NCBI GenBank assembly: GCA_900539095.1
Contig: UQAR01000060.1
Location: 1-13,016 of the forward strand
Reading direction: 5' to 3'
DNA: 13,016 nucleotides
Source of the DNA: an uncultured Ruminococcus sp.
Lineage (GTDB): Bacteria; Bacillota; Clostridia; Oscillospirales; Ruminococcaceae
Part shown: positions 6,311-13,016 of the stretch, piece by piece
How the letters are laid out: each line of letters begins with the position of its first letter
How positions within the stretch are numbered: the first letter of the stretch is position 1
The notes under the pieces: generated by a model
Told to the model about the DNA's origin: nothing
The model's input: only the letters and a program-made list of their open reading frames with translations
Databases searched by the model: none
Translations under genes and position numbers: made by a program

Positions 6311-8350
6311 TCAGTTACCTGCCTTTCCAAGCATTTCATTAAGCTTAACGAGAGTTTCTGAATCTTCAAGGTTTACCTTATGTTTCGGCACAACATAGCT
6401 TATCTTCATAGTCGCAGGTCTGAACTCGATAAGACCTTTATCTCTGAAAATATCTATGCAGATATGCAGCTTACAATAATTCATGCTGTCGCCTGATATC
6501 TTCATAAACAGATTATCAAGCGTGATATTTTTAACTGCACTTATGTATTTATAAACGCCGATAAGCTCCTGCCTTGTTGGTATTATTTTTCGTATAAAGC
6601 TTGCAGGAAGAGTTTCGCCACGCATAAGCTTTTCATAGCAATCCTTAGCTGCAAAATATCTATCCTGCTTAACGCCGCTGAGCCTATAGTCAAGCACCTT
6701 TATAGACACCGATTCACGGTTGTTGAACACATTCACGCCAAGTTCCACGAGCATATCCAGCTTATCCCCCACCGTGAAACAAGCTTTTTCAGGAGCAAGC
6801 GAAAATATCAATGCCTGACCTCTGTAACTGCCGTATGAAAACTCTATTTTAGTATGCTTACCCTGTGACAACGGAATGATCTTATCCACTCTTGCACCAA
6901 GCATTGCAAAAACAGGCACAGGATTTTCAGCACCGAAAGGCTCCATGCTTGCAAGACCCTTTACATTATCCAAGTTTATATCCTGCGGCATGAGCAGCTT
7001 ATCAGCGACCAGTTCAACGCTTGGAAAATTATCCATAGTATCGCTGTATTCATATACCATTTGCGTAAATTTATCGATATTTTCAGCTTTGAGCGAAAGA
7101 CCTCCGGCACATTCATGTCCGCCGTATTTTTCAAGAACTTTGCCGCAATGCTGAAAACATTTGAATATATTAAAGCCCTTTACACTTCTTGCCGAACCTC
7201 TTGCGTTGCCATCGTCATCAATGGAGATGATAACATTAGGCTTGCCGTAAAATTCAAGTATGCGAGAAGAAACGATACCCACAACACCGTGATGCCAGTC
7301 ATGACCCGAAAGCACCAGTACTCTATGATTCAACACCTCAGGGTGAGCATTTATATGATTAACTATTTCTGTCATTATCTCAGTTTCCGTTTGCTTACGC
7401 TGGGCATTTAGGTTAAGGAGCATATCAACATAGTTCTCAGCGTCCTCAGGGTCTTCACTCAGCAGTGTTTTTACAGCGGTCAGCGGTGAACCAAACCTGC
7501 CTGACGCATTTATAACAGGTGCTATCCTGAAAGCAATGCCCGTTGAATCAAGTGCGTTTCTATCAAGCTTTGCCTTGTCTATAAGGTAATTAAGTCCCAT
7601 GCTCTCAGTATTGGCAAGGTATTCAAGACCACGCTTGACGATAGTGCGGTTTTCACCAGTCAGCGGCACAACGTCTGCCACCGTACCGATAGCACAAATG
7701 TCGGCATACTGTTCCATGACCGTATCATAACTGCCGCCGTCAAGTGCTGCACAAAGCTTGAATGTCACTCCAACGCCTGCAAGATCTTTATAAGAGGACG
7801 GACAGTCCGCACGGTGTGGGTCAACGATAGCCCTTGCCCTCGGCAATTTCTCAGGAGGCTGGTGGTGGTCTGTAATAACAAGCTCCATGTCAAGTTCGGC
7901 AATTCGTTCCGCCTCATCAACTGCTGAAATGCCGTTATCGACGGTGACAATAAGCTTTACTCCCTTTTCGGCAAGCATTTCTATAGCGGCAATGTTCATG
8001 CCATATCCTGCCTCACGTTCAGGGATATAGTACATAACATTCGCACCCATGCTTTCAAGATAATTATAAAGTATGGTAGTCGAAGTAACTCCGTCACAAT
8101 CATAGTCGCCATACACGCAAATAAGCTCATACTTATCAACTGCGTTATTTATGACCTCAGCAGCTATCGCCATATCCTTTATAAGGAAAGGGTCGCTCAA
8201 CTCTTCGCCTTTGAAAAACTCGACAAGGCTGTCAAAGTCAGTAAAACCTCTTGAAGTCATGACATCAAGGGTAAGACTTTTAAGATCGCACTTGTTAAGA
8301 AATTCAGCAGTTTTTACTGGGTCAGGTCTGTTTATTCTCCATTTTTTCAT
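6311..8350 (-). CDS. recJ: Single-stranded-DNA-specific 5'-3' exonuclease RecJ
   Basis: Degrades single-stranded DNA 5'-3' in recombination and mismatch or base-excision repair. Seen in 679 residues: a DHH phosphoesterase domain with VYGDYDCDGVTS (79-90), VTVDNG (135-140), ITDHHQP (159-165) and GTVADVVPL (222-230), which carry the conserved Asp/His metal ligands; a DHHA1 domain with LSGHDWHHGVVGIVSSR (347-363), ARGSARS (383-389) and GGHECAGG (410-417); an OB-like part (about 445-560); and a C-terminal region (560-679) resembling the helical or winged-helix tail of Firmicutes RecJ. Length lies between E. coli (577) and B. subtilis (786) RecJ. The ATG at 8350 has AAAGGA 10 nt upstream. It is the first gene of the operon and has its own promoter at 8390-8418. 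No key motif is missing. Confidence 0.95.
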   Translation of the reverse strand: MKKWRINRPDPVKTAEFLNKCDLKSLTLDVMTSRGFTDFDSLVEFFKGEELSDPFLIKDMAIAAEVINNAVDKYELICVYGDYDCDGVTSTTILYNYLESMGANVMYYIPEREAGYGMNIAAIEMLAEKGVKLIVTVDNGISAVDEAERIAELDMELVITDHHQPPEKLPRARAIVDPHRADCPSSYKDLAGVGVTFKLCAALDGGSYDTVMEQYADICAIGTVADVVPLTGENRTIVKRGLEYLANTESMGLNYLIDKAKLDRNALDSTGIAFRIAPVINASGRFGSPLTAVKTLLSEDPEDAENYVDMLLNLNAQRKQTETEIMTEIVNHINAHPEVLNHRVLVLSGHDWHHGVVGIVSSRILEFYGKPNVIISIDDDGNARGSARSVKGFNIFKCFQHCGKVLEKYGGHECAGGLSLKAENIDKFTQMVYEYSDTMDNFPSVELVADKLLMPQDINLDNVKGLASMEPFGAENPVPVFAMLGARVDKIIPLSQGKHTKIEFSYGSYRGQALIFSLAPEKACFTVGDKLDMLVELGVNVFNNRESVSIKVLDYRLSGVKQDRYFAAKDCYEKLMRGETLPASFIRKIIPTRQELIGVYKYISAVKNITLDNLFMKISGDSMNYCKLHICIDIFRDKGLIEFRPATMKISYVVPKHKVNLEDSETLVKLNEMLGKAGN
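6317..6320 (-). promoter_or_regulatory. Ribosome-binding site that sets the rel start
   Basis: AGGT (within GGAAAGGCAGGT) on the minus strand lies 7 nt before the ATG at 6309, inside the last codons of recJ. With a TGA-A-ATG junction this favours translational coupling of rel to recJ and the ATG at 6309 over the TTG at 6369. Confidence 0.6.
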
Positions 8351-8389
8351 ACAGAAATATTCCTTTACGCAAAATTACATTCATAATCT

Positions 8390-8418
8390 ATTATATCACA
8401 TATACAGCCTTTTTTCAA
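8390..8418 (-). promoter_or_regulatory. Extended -10 sigma-70 promoter of the recJ-rel operon
   Basis: On the minus strand TTGAAA (8413-8418) and TATAAT (8390-8395) are separated by exactly 17 nt. The -10 is preceded by TG and one base (TGATATAAT), the extended -10 form. The predicted start near 8383 leaves a leader of about 33 nt before the recJ ATG. The promoter lies just downstream (in minus-strand sense) of the terminator at 8453-8488, so it starts an independent unit. Confidence 0.8.
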
Positions 8419-8452
8419 GTGTCGTCAACAAAAAGTAAAGAAAAATCCAATG

Positions 8453-8488
8453 AAAAAAGCACTGTAGGATATTCCCACAGTGCTTTTA
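8453..8488 (-). terminator. Rho-independent terminator after the polysaccharide genes
   Basis: On the minus strand GCACTGTGGG pairs with CCTACAGTGC over 10 bp (one G-U) around a 5-nt loop (AATAT). Flanking AAAA/TTTT extends the stem to 14 bp, and a T run follows. In the plus-strand transcript the G-U pair becomes an A-C mismatch, so the minus orientation is favoured, although a weaker T-rich stretch also follows on the plus side. It begins about 10 nt after the dehydratase stop codon. Confidence 0.88.
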
Positions 8489-8496
8489 TTATTCTA

Positions 8497-10614
8497 TCAA
8501 CACTTCACTGTCTCCGCAGACGCAGCAACAGCATTTTTTCCGTATTTCTCATTGCCAGTAGGCTTATCACCGACCGGACTGAATGTCGGAACTATCTTTT
8601 CGACCATTTCAACAATGTCTTTATCATTGTTATAGCTTGCACGGGCAAGCTCCTCAAGCTGTCCAAGGAAAGTGAGAGTGTCAAAATGTATAGGCTTTCC
8701 AATGTGGATAAGATCGTTATCCGTTTTCATCATGCCTTCTTCTGCCATAAGCTTTTCTTCATAAAGCTTTTCACCTGGTCGCAGACCTGAGTATACTATC
8801 TTGATATCAACATCAGGCTTGTAACCTGAAAGTCTAATAAGGTTTCTTGCAAGAGTATCAATCTTCACAGGTGCACCCATATCAAGAACGAATATCTCGC
8901 CGCCCCAAGCATAAGTTCCCGCCTGAAGAACAAGGCTCACCGCCTCAGGTATGGTCATGAAATATCTTATGATATCAGGGTGAGTAACTGTGACAGGGCC
9001 GCCTGCCTCTATTTGCTTTTTAAACAGCGGTATAACTGAACCGTTACTTCCAAGAACATTTCCGAAACGCACAGCAACGAACTGTGTTCCCTCACGGTTA
9101 TTATTCTTTACGCTCTCGACCTTGATAGACTCGCCGCTTTTGAGATCATTAACGGCAATATCATCGATAGGGTTACCAGCAAGCTGACCGCCTGTCACCT
9201 CGTCAACATGGGCGTGGAGCATTGGCAAAAGATCAGTTCTGCCAGCCTTGCTGATAGCGTCCATGCTCTGAATGACCATTTCACAAAGTCTTTTGCTTGC
9301 ACCCATTATATTAGTAGGGTTCACAGCCTTGTCGGTACTTATAAGGACAAAACGCTTTGTGCCATGCTTTAAAGCAGCATAAGCTGTCTTATATGTTCCC
9401 ACAACGTTATTTTTGATAGCCTCGTTCGGGCTTGTTTCCATAAGCGGAACGTGCTTGTGTGCCGCAGCATGATAAACAATATCCGGCTTATACTTAGCAA
9501 AAACATCATTTATCCTTCTGCTGTCACGGACAGAACCGATAAGTGTCACAAGGTTGAGTTTTCCGCCGTATTTTCGCTTGAGCTCCTGCTCTATCTCATA
9601 GGCGTTGTTCTCATAGATATCAAAAATTATCAGCTGCTTAGGCTCATGCCCTGCTATCTGTCTGCAAAGCTCACTTCCGATAGAACCGCCGCCACCTGTT
9701 ACCAATATGGTCTTACCTTTAAGGTGCTGGAATATCTCGTCCATATTTACCCTGATAGGCTCTCTTCCGAGGAGGTCCTCTACAGCCACAGGTTTCATTT
9801 TGCTTAAAAGAACCTCGCCGTTAGCTATCTGATATACACCCGGCAACTGTTTCATTTCACAGCCTGTTTCCTTGCATATATTCAGGATATCTCTCTTATT
9901 CTCAGGCGTTGCAGTCGGTATAGCGAAAAGTATCTGATCAATATTATACCTTTTGACGCACTCCATAATACAGTCACGTCCGCCAATGATAGGAACGCCG
10001 TTTATGTTTCTTCCCCACTTGTTAGGGTTATCATCGATAACGCAAAGAGGTCTTGCCTTTGCACGTGCAGACATCATAAGCTCTTTGAGTATCATCTGTC
10101 CTGACGCACCAGCACCGATTATCATTGCATTATGCACAGCCGCCTGATTAGTCACCTGCTTTGCTCTTATAAGCATTACATACCTATAGGCAAAACGTAT
10201 AGCCGTCACCAGTACGAACTGAGTTCCTGCACCGACAATGTAATATGCCATAGGCATACGTCCGAACATTGCTGTTATACCAACAGACTGAAAAAGCGTT
10301 GTCACAATAGATGACATGAATATCCTTGTCAGTTCGCCAAGGCTTGCAAATCTCCATACACTGTTATAAAGCTTGAACGCAAAGAATATCACGATACAAA
10401 AAGCAGTGTAGATAGGTGCAAATTCCAGGTATGCACGCATATATTCCTGCGGTATAGAGGAATATGTAAAATCAAATCTGATGAACAGACCGAACATATA
10501 AGACAGATTTATCACAACAATGTCATAAAAGAACAGAAAAAACGATATGAGCATCCAATGCTTTATCTTTTTGTTCTTCCACACCTGAGCTGTGCCCTCA
10601 TTTGTTTTCTCCAT
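8497..10614 (-). CDS. Membrane-anchored nucleotide-sugar 4,6-dehydratase (CapD/PglF/WbpM family)
   Basis: Predicted to convert UDP-GlcNAc to a 4-keto-6-deoxy sugar for capsule, exopolysaccharide or glycan synthesis, at the cytoplasmic face of the membrane. Seen in 705 residues: about four hydrophobic segments (about 20-43, 64-81, 98-117, 122-146), a first Rossmann domain with IIGAGASGQ (165-173), then an extended SDR domain with the NAD loop TGGGGSIGSE (306-315), STDKAVNPTNIMGASK (426-441) and RFGNVLGSNGSVIPLF (516-531). The catalytic Tyr of ordinary SDRs is replaced by Met (M438-x-x-K441; Ser-Met-Lys), as known for long WbpM/PglF-type dehydratases. About 50 extra hydrophilic residues sit at roughly 455-509. 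It follows the CpsB-type gene by 104 nt and is last before the terminator. Which sugar isomer forms cannot be told. Confidence 0.9.
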   Translation of the reverse strand: MEKTNEGTAQVWKNKKIKHWMLISFFLFFYDIVVINLSYMFGLFIRFDFTYSSIPQEYMRAYLEFAPIYTAFCIVIFFAFKLYNSVWRFASLGELTRIFMSSIVTTLFQSVGITAMFGRMPMAYYIVGAGTQFVLVTAIRFAYRYVMLIRAKQVTNQAAVHNAMIIGAGASGQMILKELMMSARAKARPLCVIDDNPNKWGRNINGVPIIGGRDCIMECVKRYNIDQILFAIPTATPENKRDILNICKETGCEMKQLPGVYQIANGEVLLSKMKPVAVEDLLGREPIRVNMDEIFQHLKGKTILVTGGGGSIGSELCRQIAGHEPKQLIIFDIYENNAYEIEQELKRKYGGKLNLVTLIGSVRDSRRINDVFAKYKPDIVYHAAAHKHVPLMETSPNEAIKNNVVGTYKTAYAALKHGTKRFVLISTDKAVNPTNIMGASKRLCEMVIQSMDAISKAGRTDLLPMLHAHVDEVTGGQLAGNPIDDIAVNDLKSGESIKVESVKNNNREGTQFVAVRFGNVLGSNGSVIPLFKKQIEAGGPVTVTHPDIIRYFMTIPEAVSLVLQAGTYAWGGEIFVLDMGAPVKIDTLARNLIRLSGYKPDVDIKIVYSGLRPGEKLYEEKLMAEEGMMKTDNDLIHIGKPIHFDTLTFLGQLEELARASYNNDKDIVEMVEKIVPTFSPVGDKPTGNEKYGKNAVAASAETVKC

Positions 10615-10625
10615 AAATAGAACTT

Positions 10626-10631
10626 ACCTCC
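10626..10631 (-). promoter_or_regulatory. Strong Shine-Dalgarno of the dehydratase gene
   Basis: A perfect GGAGGT on the minus strand lies 11 nt before the ATG at 10614. The 104-nt gap between the phosphatase gene and this start contains neither a clear terminator hairpin nor a convincing -35/-10 pair, so read-through from the upstream genes is the simplest reading. Confidence 0.65.
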
Positions 10632-10718
10632 GCCAAAAACCTAAGCTTTTAAGAATCTCAGACACTCACCCATCAATGAATGTAAAATCCAGCATTTTCA
10701 ATATAATCTATATATTGC

Positions 10719-11423
10719 CTAAAAAACAAACTCACTGTCAGCCTCATTTAACAAAGCTGACTTCAAAATATTATCAGAATGCTTTATGTTTTCAGCACTC
10801 ACTCTCTTAGTTATTAAATCAAAATTAGGCTTTCTGTCACCCATATTATGTGCGTCGCTGCCAAAGACAAAATCTCTGCCGCTGTCAATAAGTTTGTTAG
10901 CAAAGCGTCTTGTCCCAAAGCTTTCCAACGCCTCAGCATTTATCTGAAAAACTGCGTCTACCGACAACAGACCGCTTAACTCAGACTTGGAATACAGCCC
11001 CATATACCTGTTGACATGAGCGATAATGGGCAGAAGTCTGCGAGAATTGACGACATCGTCGATCTCCTCAACTATCCAATCGCTGTAGTTTGAAAAAGGC
11101 GGCTCAAGCAGAATAAGTCTAGTTCCGCTGATGCAAAGTTTTTCAAGACCCTCAAGTTCGCTAATTCCTTTTTCTATGGCAACCTCAGCACCTATATGTA
11201 TATCACTCACCACAGGACTTTCCGCCATGAGCTTTTCATACGCTCTGCTGCGTATTTCAAGAAAGTCATCAAGGTCTGTCCTGTGTGCATGAAAATGCGG
11301 AGTGGCCGCAATAGTCCCTATGCCCTGCCGTTTCATCATCTTTATCATTTTAAGAGATGTTTCAACGCTGTCAGAGCCGTCATCAATGTTTGGCAGTATA
11401 TGGCTGTGATAATCAGTAGTCAC
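10719..11423 (-). CDS. cpsB: CpsB/YwqE-type PHP-family protein-tyrosine phosphatase
   Basis: Manganese-dependent phosphatase expected to dephosphorylate the tyrosine-rich tail of the partner autokinase encoded just upstream. Seen in 234 residues: DYHSHILPNIDDG (4-16; H6, H8, D14), ATPHFH (40-45; H43), GAEVA with E80, LLEPPF (105-110; E107), IAHVNRY (134-140; H136) and FGSDAHN (187-193; D190, H192). Together these match the metal-binding set of the PHP fold in CpsB/CapC/YwqE proteins, and the length (usually about 240-255) fits. The start is GTG at 11423, with GGAG 8 nt upstream, 21 nt after the kinase stop codon, so the two genes are almost certainly co-transcribed. Regulation of polymer length or export by the kinase/phosphatase pair is known for capsule loci. 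Which polymer is made here is unknown. Confidence 0.92.
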   Translation of the reverse strand: MTTDYHSHILPNIDDGSDSVETSLKMIKMMKRQGIGTIAATPHFHAHRTDLDDFLEIRSRAYEKLMAESPVVSDIHIGAEVAIEKGISELEGLEKLCISGTRLILLEPPFSNYSDWIVEEIDDVVNSRRLLPIIAHVNRYMGLYSKSELSGLLSVDAVFQINAEALESFGTRRFANKLIDSGRDFVFGSDAHNMGDRKPNFDLITKRVSAENIKHSDNILKSALLNEADSEFVF

Positions 11424-11444
11424 CGTAGTATCTCCGTAAATGTC

Positions 11445-12947
11445 CTAGTTTTCAGCGGAAGTGTCTTTAGTTTCCTTACCGCCGTATCTGTAGCCGTAAT
11501 CATATTTATATTTGTAATTATACTTATAGCCATAATGCGAACCCTTCTTGGCAGAAATGTCGTTAAGAACAAATCCAAGGAGATTGCAATTAGCTATTTC
11601 GAGCTTTTTCATTGACTCTTCTATCTCGGAAAATGTTGTCTTTCCGTATCTTGCAACGAGCAGAACGCCTGCCACCTCGTCAGCAAGACCCATAACGTCT
11701 GTTACAGGCAGAAGTGGAGTACCGTCTATGATAACATAATCGTACTTTTGCTGAACGAGTTCAAGAAGTTCACGCATCTTCTCCGACGCAAGCAGCTCAG
11801 ACGGGTTAGGAGGTATAACTCCTGATGTAAGGAGAGCGAAATTTCCGTTCTTGTTCTCGTGAACACACTTTTCAAACGTGCTCTCGCCGCTGAGTATAGT
11901 GGAAAGTCCCACATTGTTTTTCAATCTAAAGTTTCTGTGCTGAACAGGCTTTCTCATGTCAGCGTCTATCAGAAGAACTCTGTTCTCAGTTTCGGCCATT
12001 GACACCGCAAGGTTAGCGGCAGTAACAGATTTACCATCACTTGGATTCGGGCTGGAAACAACAACTATCTTATTTCTTGTTGTTGAAAGTGTGAACATAA
12101 GGTTCGTTCTCATTGTCTTATAGTTTTCAACAACATTGAAAGGTATTTCCTTATTGTTAAGCAAAAGCTTTTTCTTTCTGTCGGCAGAAGAACCGTTATC
12201 TTTCTTTGAGAGTTTTCCTCCGATATTCATTATCTCGCCGACGATAGGTTTCTGATAAGTTTCACCCAGATCATCGGAATCCTTAACGGTGTTGTCAAAG
12301 AAGTCGATAACAAGTATCACAAGTGCAGAAAGCATAAGTCCGCTGATAAAGCCAAGTGCAGTATTTTTAGTTACATTCGGCGAAACTGGTGTGTTATACA
12401 CCTCGGCGTCGCCGATCTTCTCTACAGAACCAGCACCTACAACTCTTATGAGAAAGCTTGGTGCGACTTCTGCCATGATATTACAAAGATCAGCCGAAAG
12501 CTTTGCATTTGTAGTTGTCGCAGTTATTTGCAAAACCTCTGTCTGATTGACGGCGGTCATATTATAAGCGTTTCTAAGTCCGCTTTTTGAAACTCTGCCA
12601 CTCGTTACTGTGAAATACTTTGAAAGTTCCTCCGGAGAATACATCTCAAGCAGCTTATCGCTGACTTCATTCATAACCGGATCGTCAGTCAATATTACAA
12701 TATATGTCTGAACCAAAGACTTAGACGCATTGATATCCTGAAGATCAACATTTGTCTTGTCCTGTCCTGATGGCTGAGCGTCAGCACTCTTTACATACAT
12801 TGATATGTGCGATTCATATTTTTCGCTCATAACAAATTTTGAAACAAAGAGAGCAAGAAAGGCACATATCAGCGATGCACCGATAATATACCACACCTTG
12901 CCCAACAGCAACACAAGCAGATCCTTGATAGTATACTCCTTTTTCAT
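11445..12947 (-). CDS. Fused chain-length determinant/tyrosine autokinase (Wzz-CpsD, BY-kinase)
   Basis: A membrane protein controlling surface-polysaccharide polymerisation and export. Seen in 500 residues: a Wzz/CpsC-like part with two membrane segments (about 15-36 and 196-216) and an external loop between them, including the PxxP-like NTPVSPNV (185-192); then a cytoplasmic BY-kinase domain with ENYKTMRTNL (274-283), Walker A SPNPSDGKSV (299-308), Walker A' LLIDADMRKP (325-334) and Walker B YVIIDGTPLL (404-413); and a tail with nine tyrosines at every second position from Y472 to Y488. Known: in most Gram-positives the two halves are separate proteins (CpsC and CpsD), and fusion is typical of Gram-negative Wzc. 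The ATG at 12947 gives a good N-terminus, with AGGGTG upstream. The phosphatase gene follows 21 nt later. The promoter is missing because genomic sequence ends at about 12969. Confidence 0.92.
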   Translation of the reverse strand: MKKEYTIKDLLVLLLGKVWYIIGASLICAFLALFVSKFVMSEKYESHISMYVKSADAQPSGQDKTNVDLQDINASKSLVQTYIVILTDDPVMNEVSDKLLEMYSPEELSKYFTVTSGRVSKSGLRNAYNMTAVNQTEVLQITATTTNAKLSADLCNIMAEVAPSFLIRVVGAGSVEKIGDAEVYNTPVSPNVTKNTALGFISGLMLSALVILVIDFFDNTVKDSDDLGETYQKPIVGEIMNIGGKLSKKDNGSSADRKKKLLLNNKEIPFNVVENYKTMRTNLMFTLSTTRNKIVVVSSPNPSDGKSVTAANLAVSMAETENRVLLIDADMRKPVQHRNFRLKNNVGLSTILSGESTFEKCVHENKNGNFALLTSGVIPPNPSELLASEKMRELLELVQQKYDYVIIDGTPLLPVTDVMGLADEVAGVLLVARYGKTTFSEIEESMKKLEIANCNLLGFVLNDISAKKGSHYGYKYNYKYKYDYGYRYGGKETKDTSAEN

Positions 12948-12969
12948 GTTTGATAATTCACCCTATCAT

Positions 12970-13016
12970 CTGTCTCTTATACACATCTCCGAGCCCACGA
13001 GACTAAGGCGAATCTC
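12970..13016. other. Illumina Nextera adapter plus index read-through (not genomic)
   Basis: The terminal 47 bases match known library sequence piece by piece. The 19-bp Tn5 mosaic end (12970-12988, CTGTCTCTTATACACATCT) is followed by the rest of the Nextera read-2 adapter (12989-13003, CCGAGCCCACGAGAC), the 8-base i7 index TAAGGCGA (13004-13011, the N701 index) and ATCTC (13012-13016), the first bases of the P7 tail. The order and lengths are exact. The contig therefore ends in untrimmed adapter, and its last genomic base is about 12969. Confidence 0.97.

Noticed and set aside
6310..6369. Longer N-terminus of Rel from a TTG at 6369
   Set aside because: It would overlap recJ by 59 nt. The ATG at 6309 follows the recJ stop by 1 nt and has its own ribosome-binding site.
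10615..10718. Possible separate promoter for the dehydratase gene
   Set aside because: TATATT and TTGAAA elements occur in this A+T-rich gap, but no pair has both good hexamers and 16-18 nt spacing.
12970..12988. Perfect 19-bp Tn5 mosaic end, suggesting a transposon terminus
   Set aside because: It is followed exactly by Nextera adapter, an i7 index and P7 sequence, so it comes from library preparation and not from a resident transposon.

Overview
The window looks like one end of a draft contig from a low-to-moderate G+C, probably anaerobic, Gram-positive bacterium of class Clostridia (Ruminococcus/Oscillospiraceae-like). That assignment is inferred from the Rel, HemZ, RecJ and CpsB/BY-kinase protein types, the gene order, and Firmicutes-style Shine-Dalgarno and sigma-70-like promoters. 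Every gene I accept is on the minus strand, so the biological reading order runs from high to low coordinates.

Region A (12969 down to 8453) is a surface-polysaccharide block. It holds a fused chain-length determinant/tyrosine autokinase (Wzz plus CpsD type), then a CpsB-type PHP tyrosine phosphatase, then a membrane-anchored nucleotide-sugar 4,6-dehydratase of the CapD/PglF/WbpM type. A strong intrinsic terminator at 8453-8488 closes it. Kinase and phosphatase would form the phosphorylation switch that controls polymer length or export, and the dehydratase would supply a modified UDP-sugar. The upstream promoter is not in the window.

Region B (8418 down to 391) is a five-gene housekeeping operon with its own extended -10 promoter: recJ, rel (bifunctional (p)ppGpp synthetase/hydrolase), an MBL-fold hydrolase, hemZ (radical SAM) and an rlmD-type rRNA m5U methyltransferase. 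Spacing is very tight (1-nt gap, 13-nt gap, ATGA overlap, 17-nt overlap), and an intrinsic terminator lies at 391-430. The apt and dtd genes often found around relA in Firmicutes are absent.

Region C (390 down to 1) is a 267-bp upstream region with four 10-bp-phased imperfect repeats and a good promoter. It drives a small helix-turn-helix (excisionase-like) gene that runs off the left edge.

The last 47 bases (12970-13016) are not genomic. They match the Illumina Nextera read-2 adapter, an 8-base i7 index and the start of the flow-cell tail, so the real sequence stops at about 12969. I found no tRNA, rRNA, CRISPR array or insertion sequence, and no convincing new multigene system. The most interesting biological items are the phased repeat upstream of the HTH gene, the alternating tyrosine tail of the kinase, and a roughly 50-residue insertion in the dehydratase.
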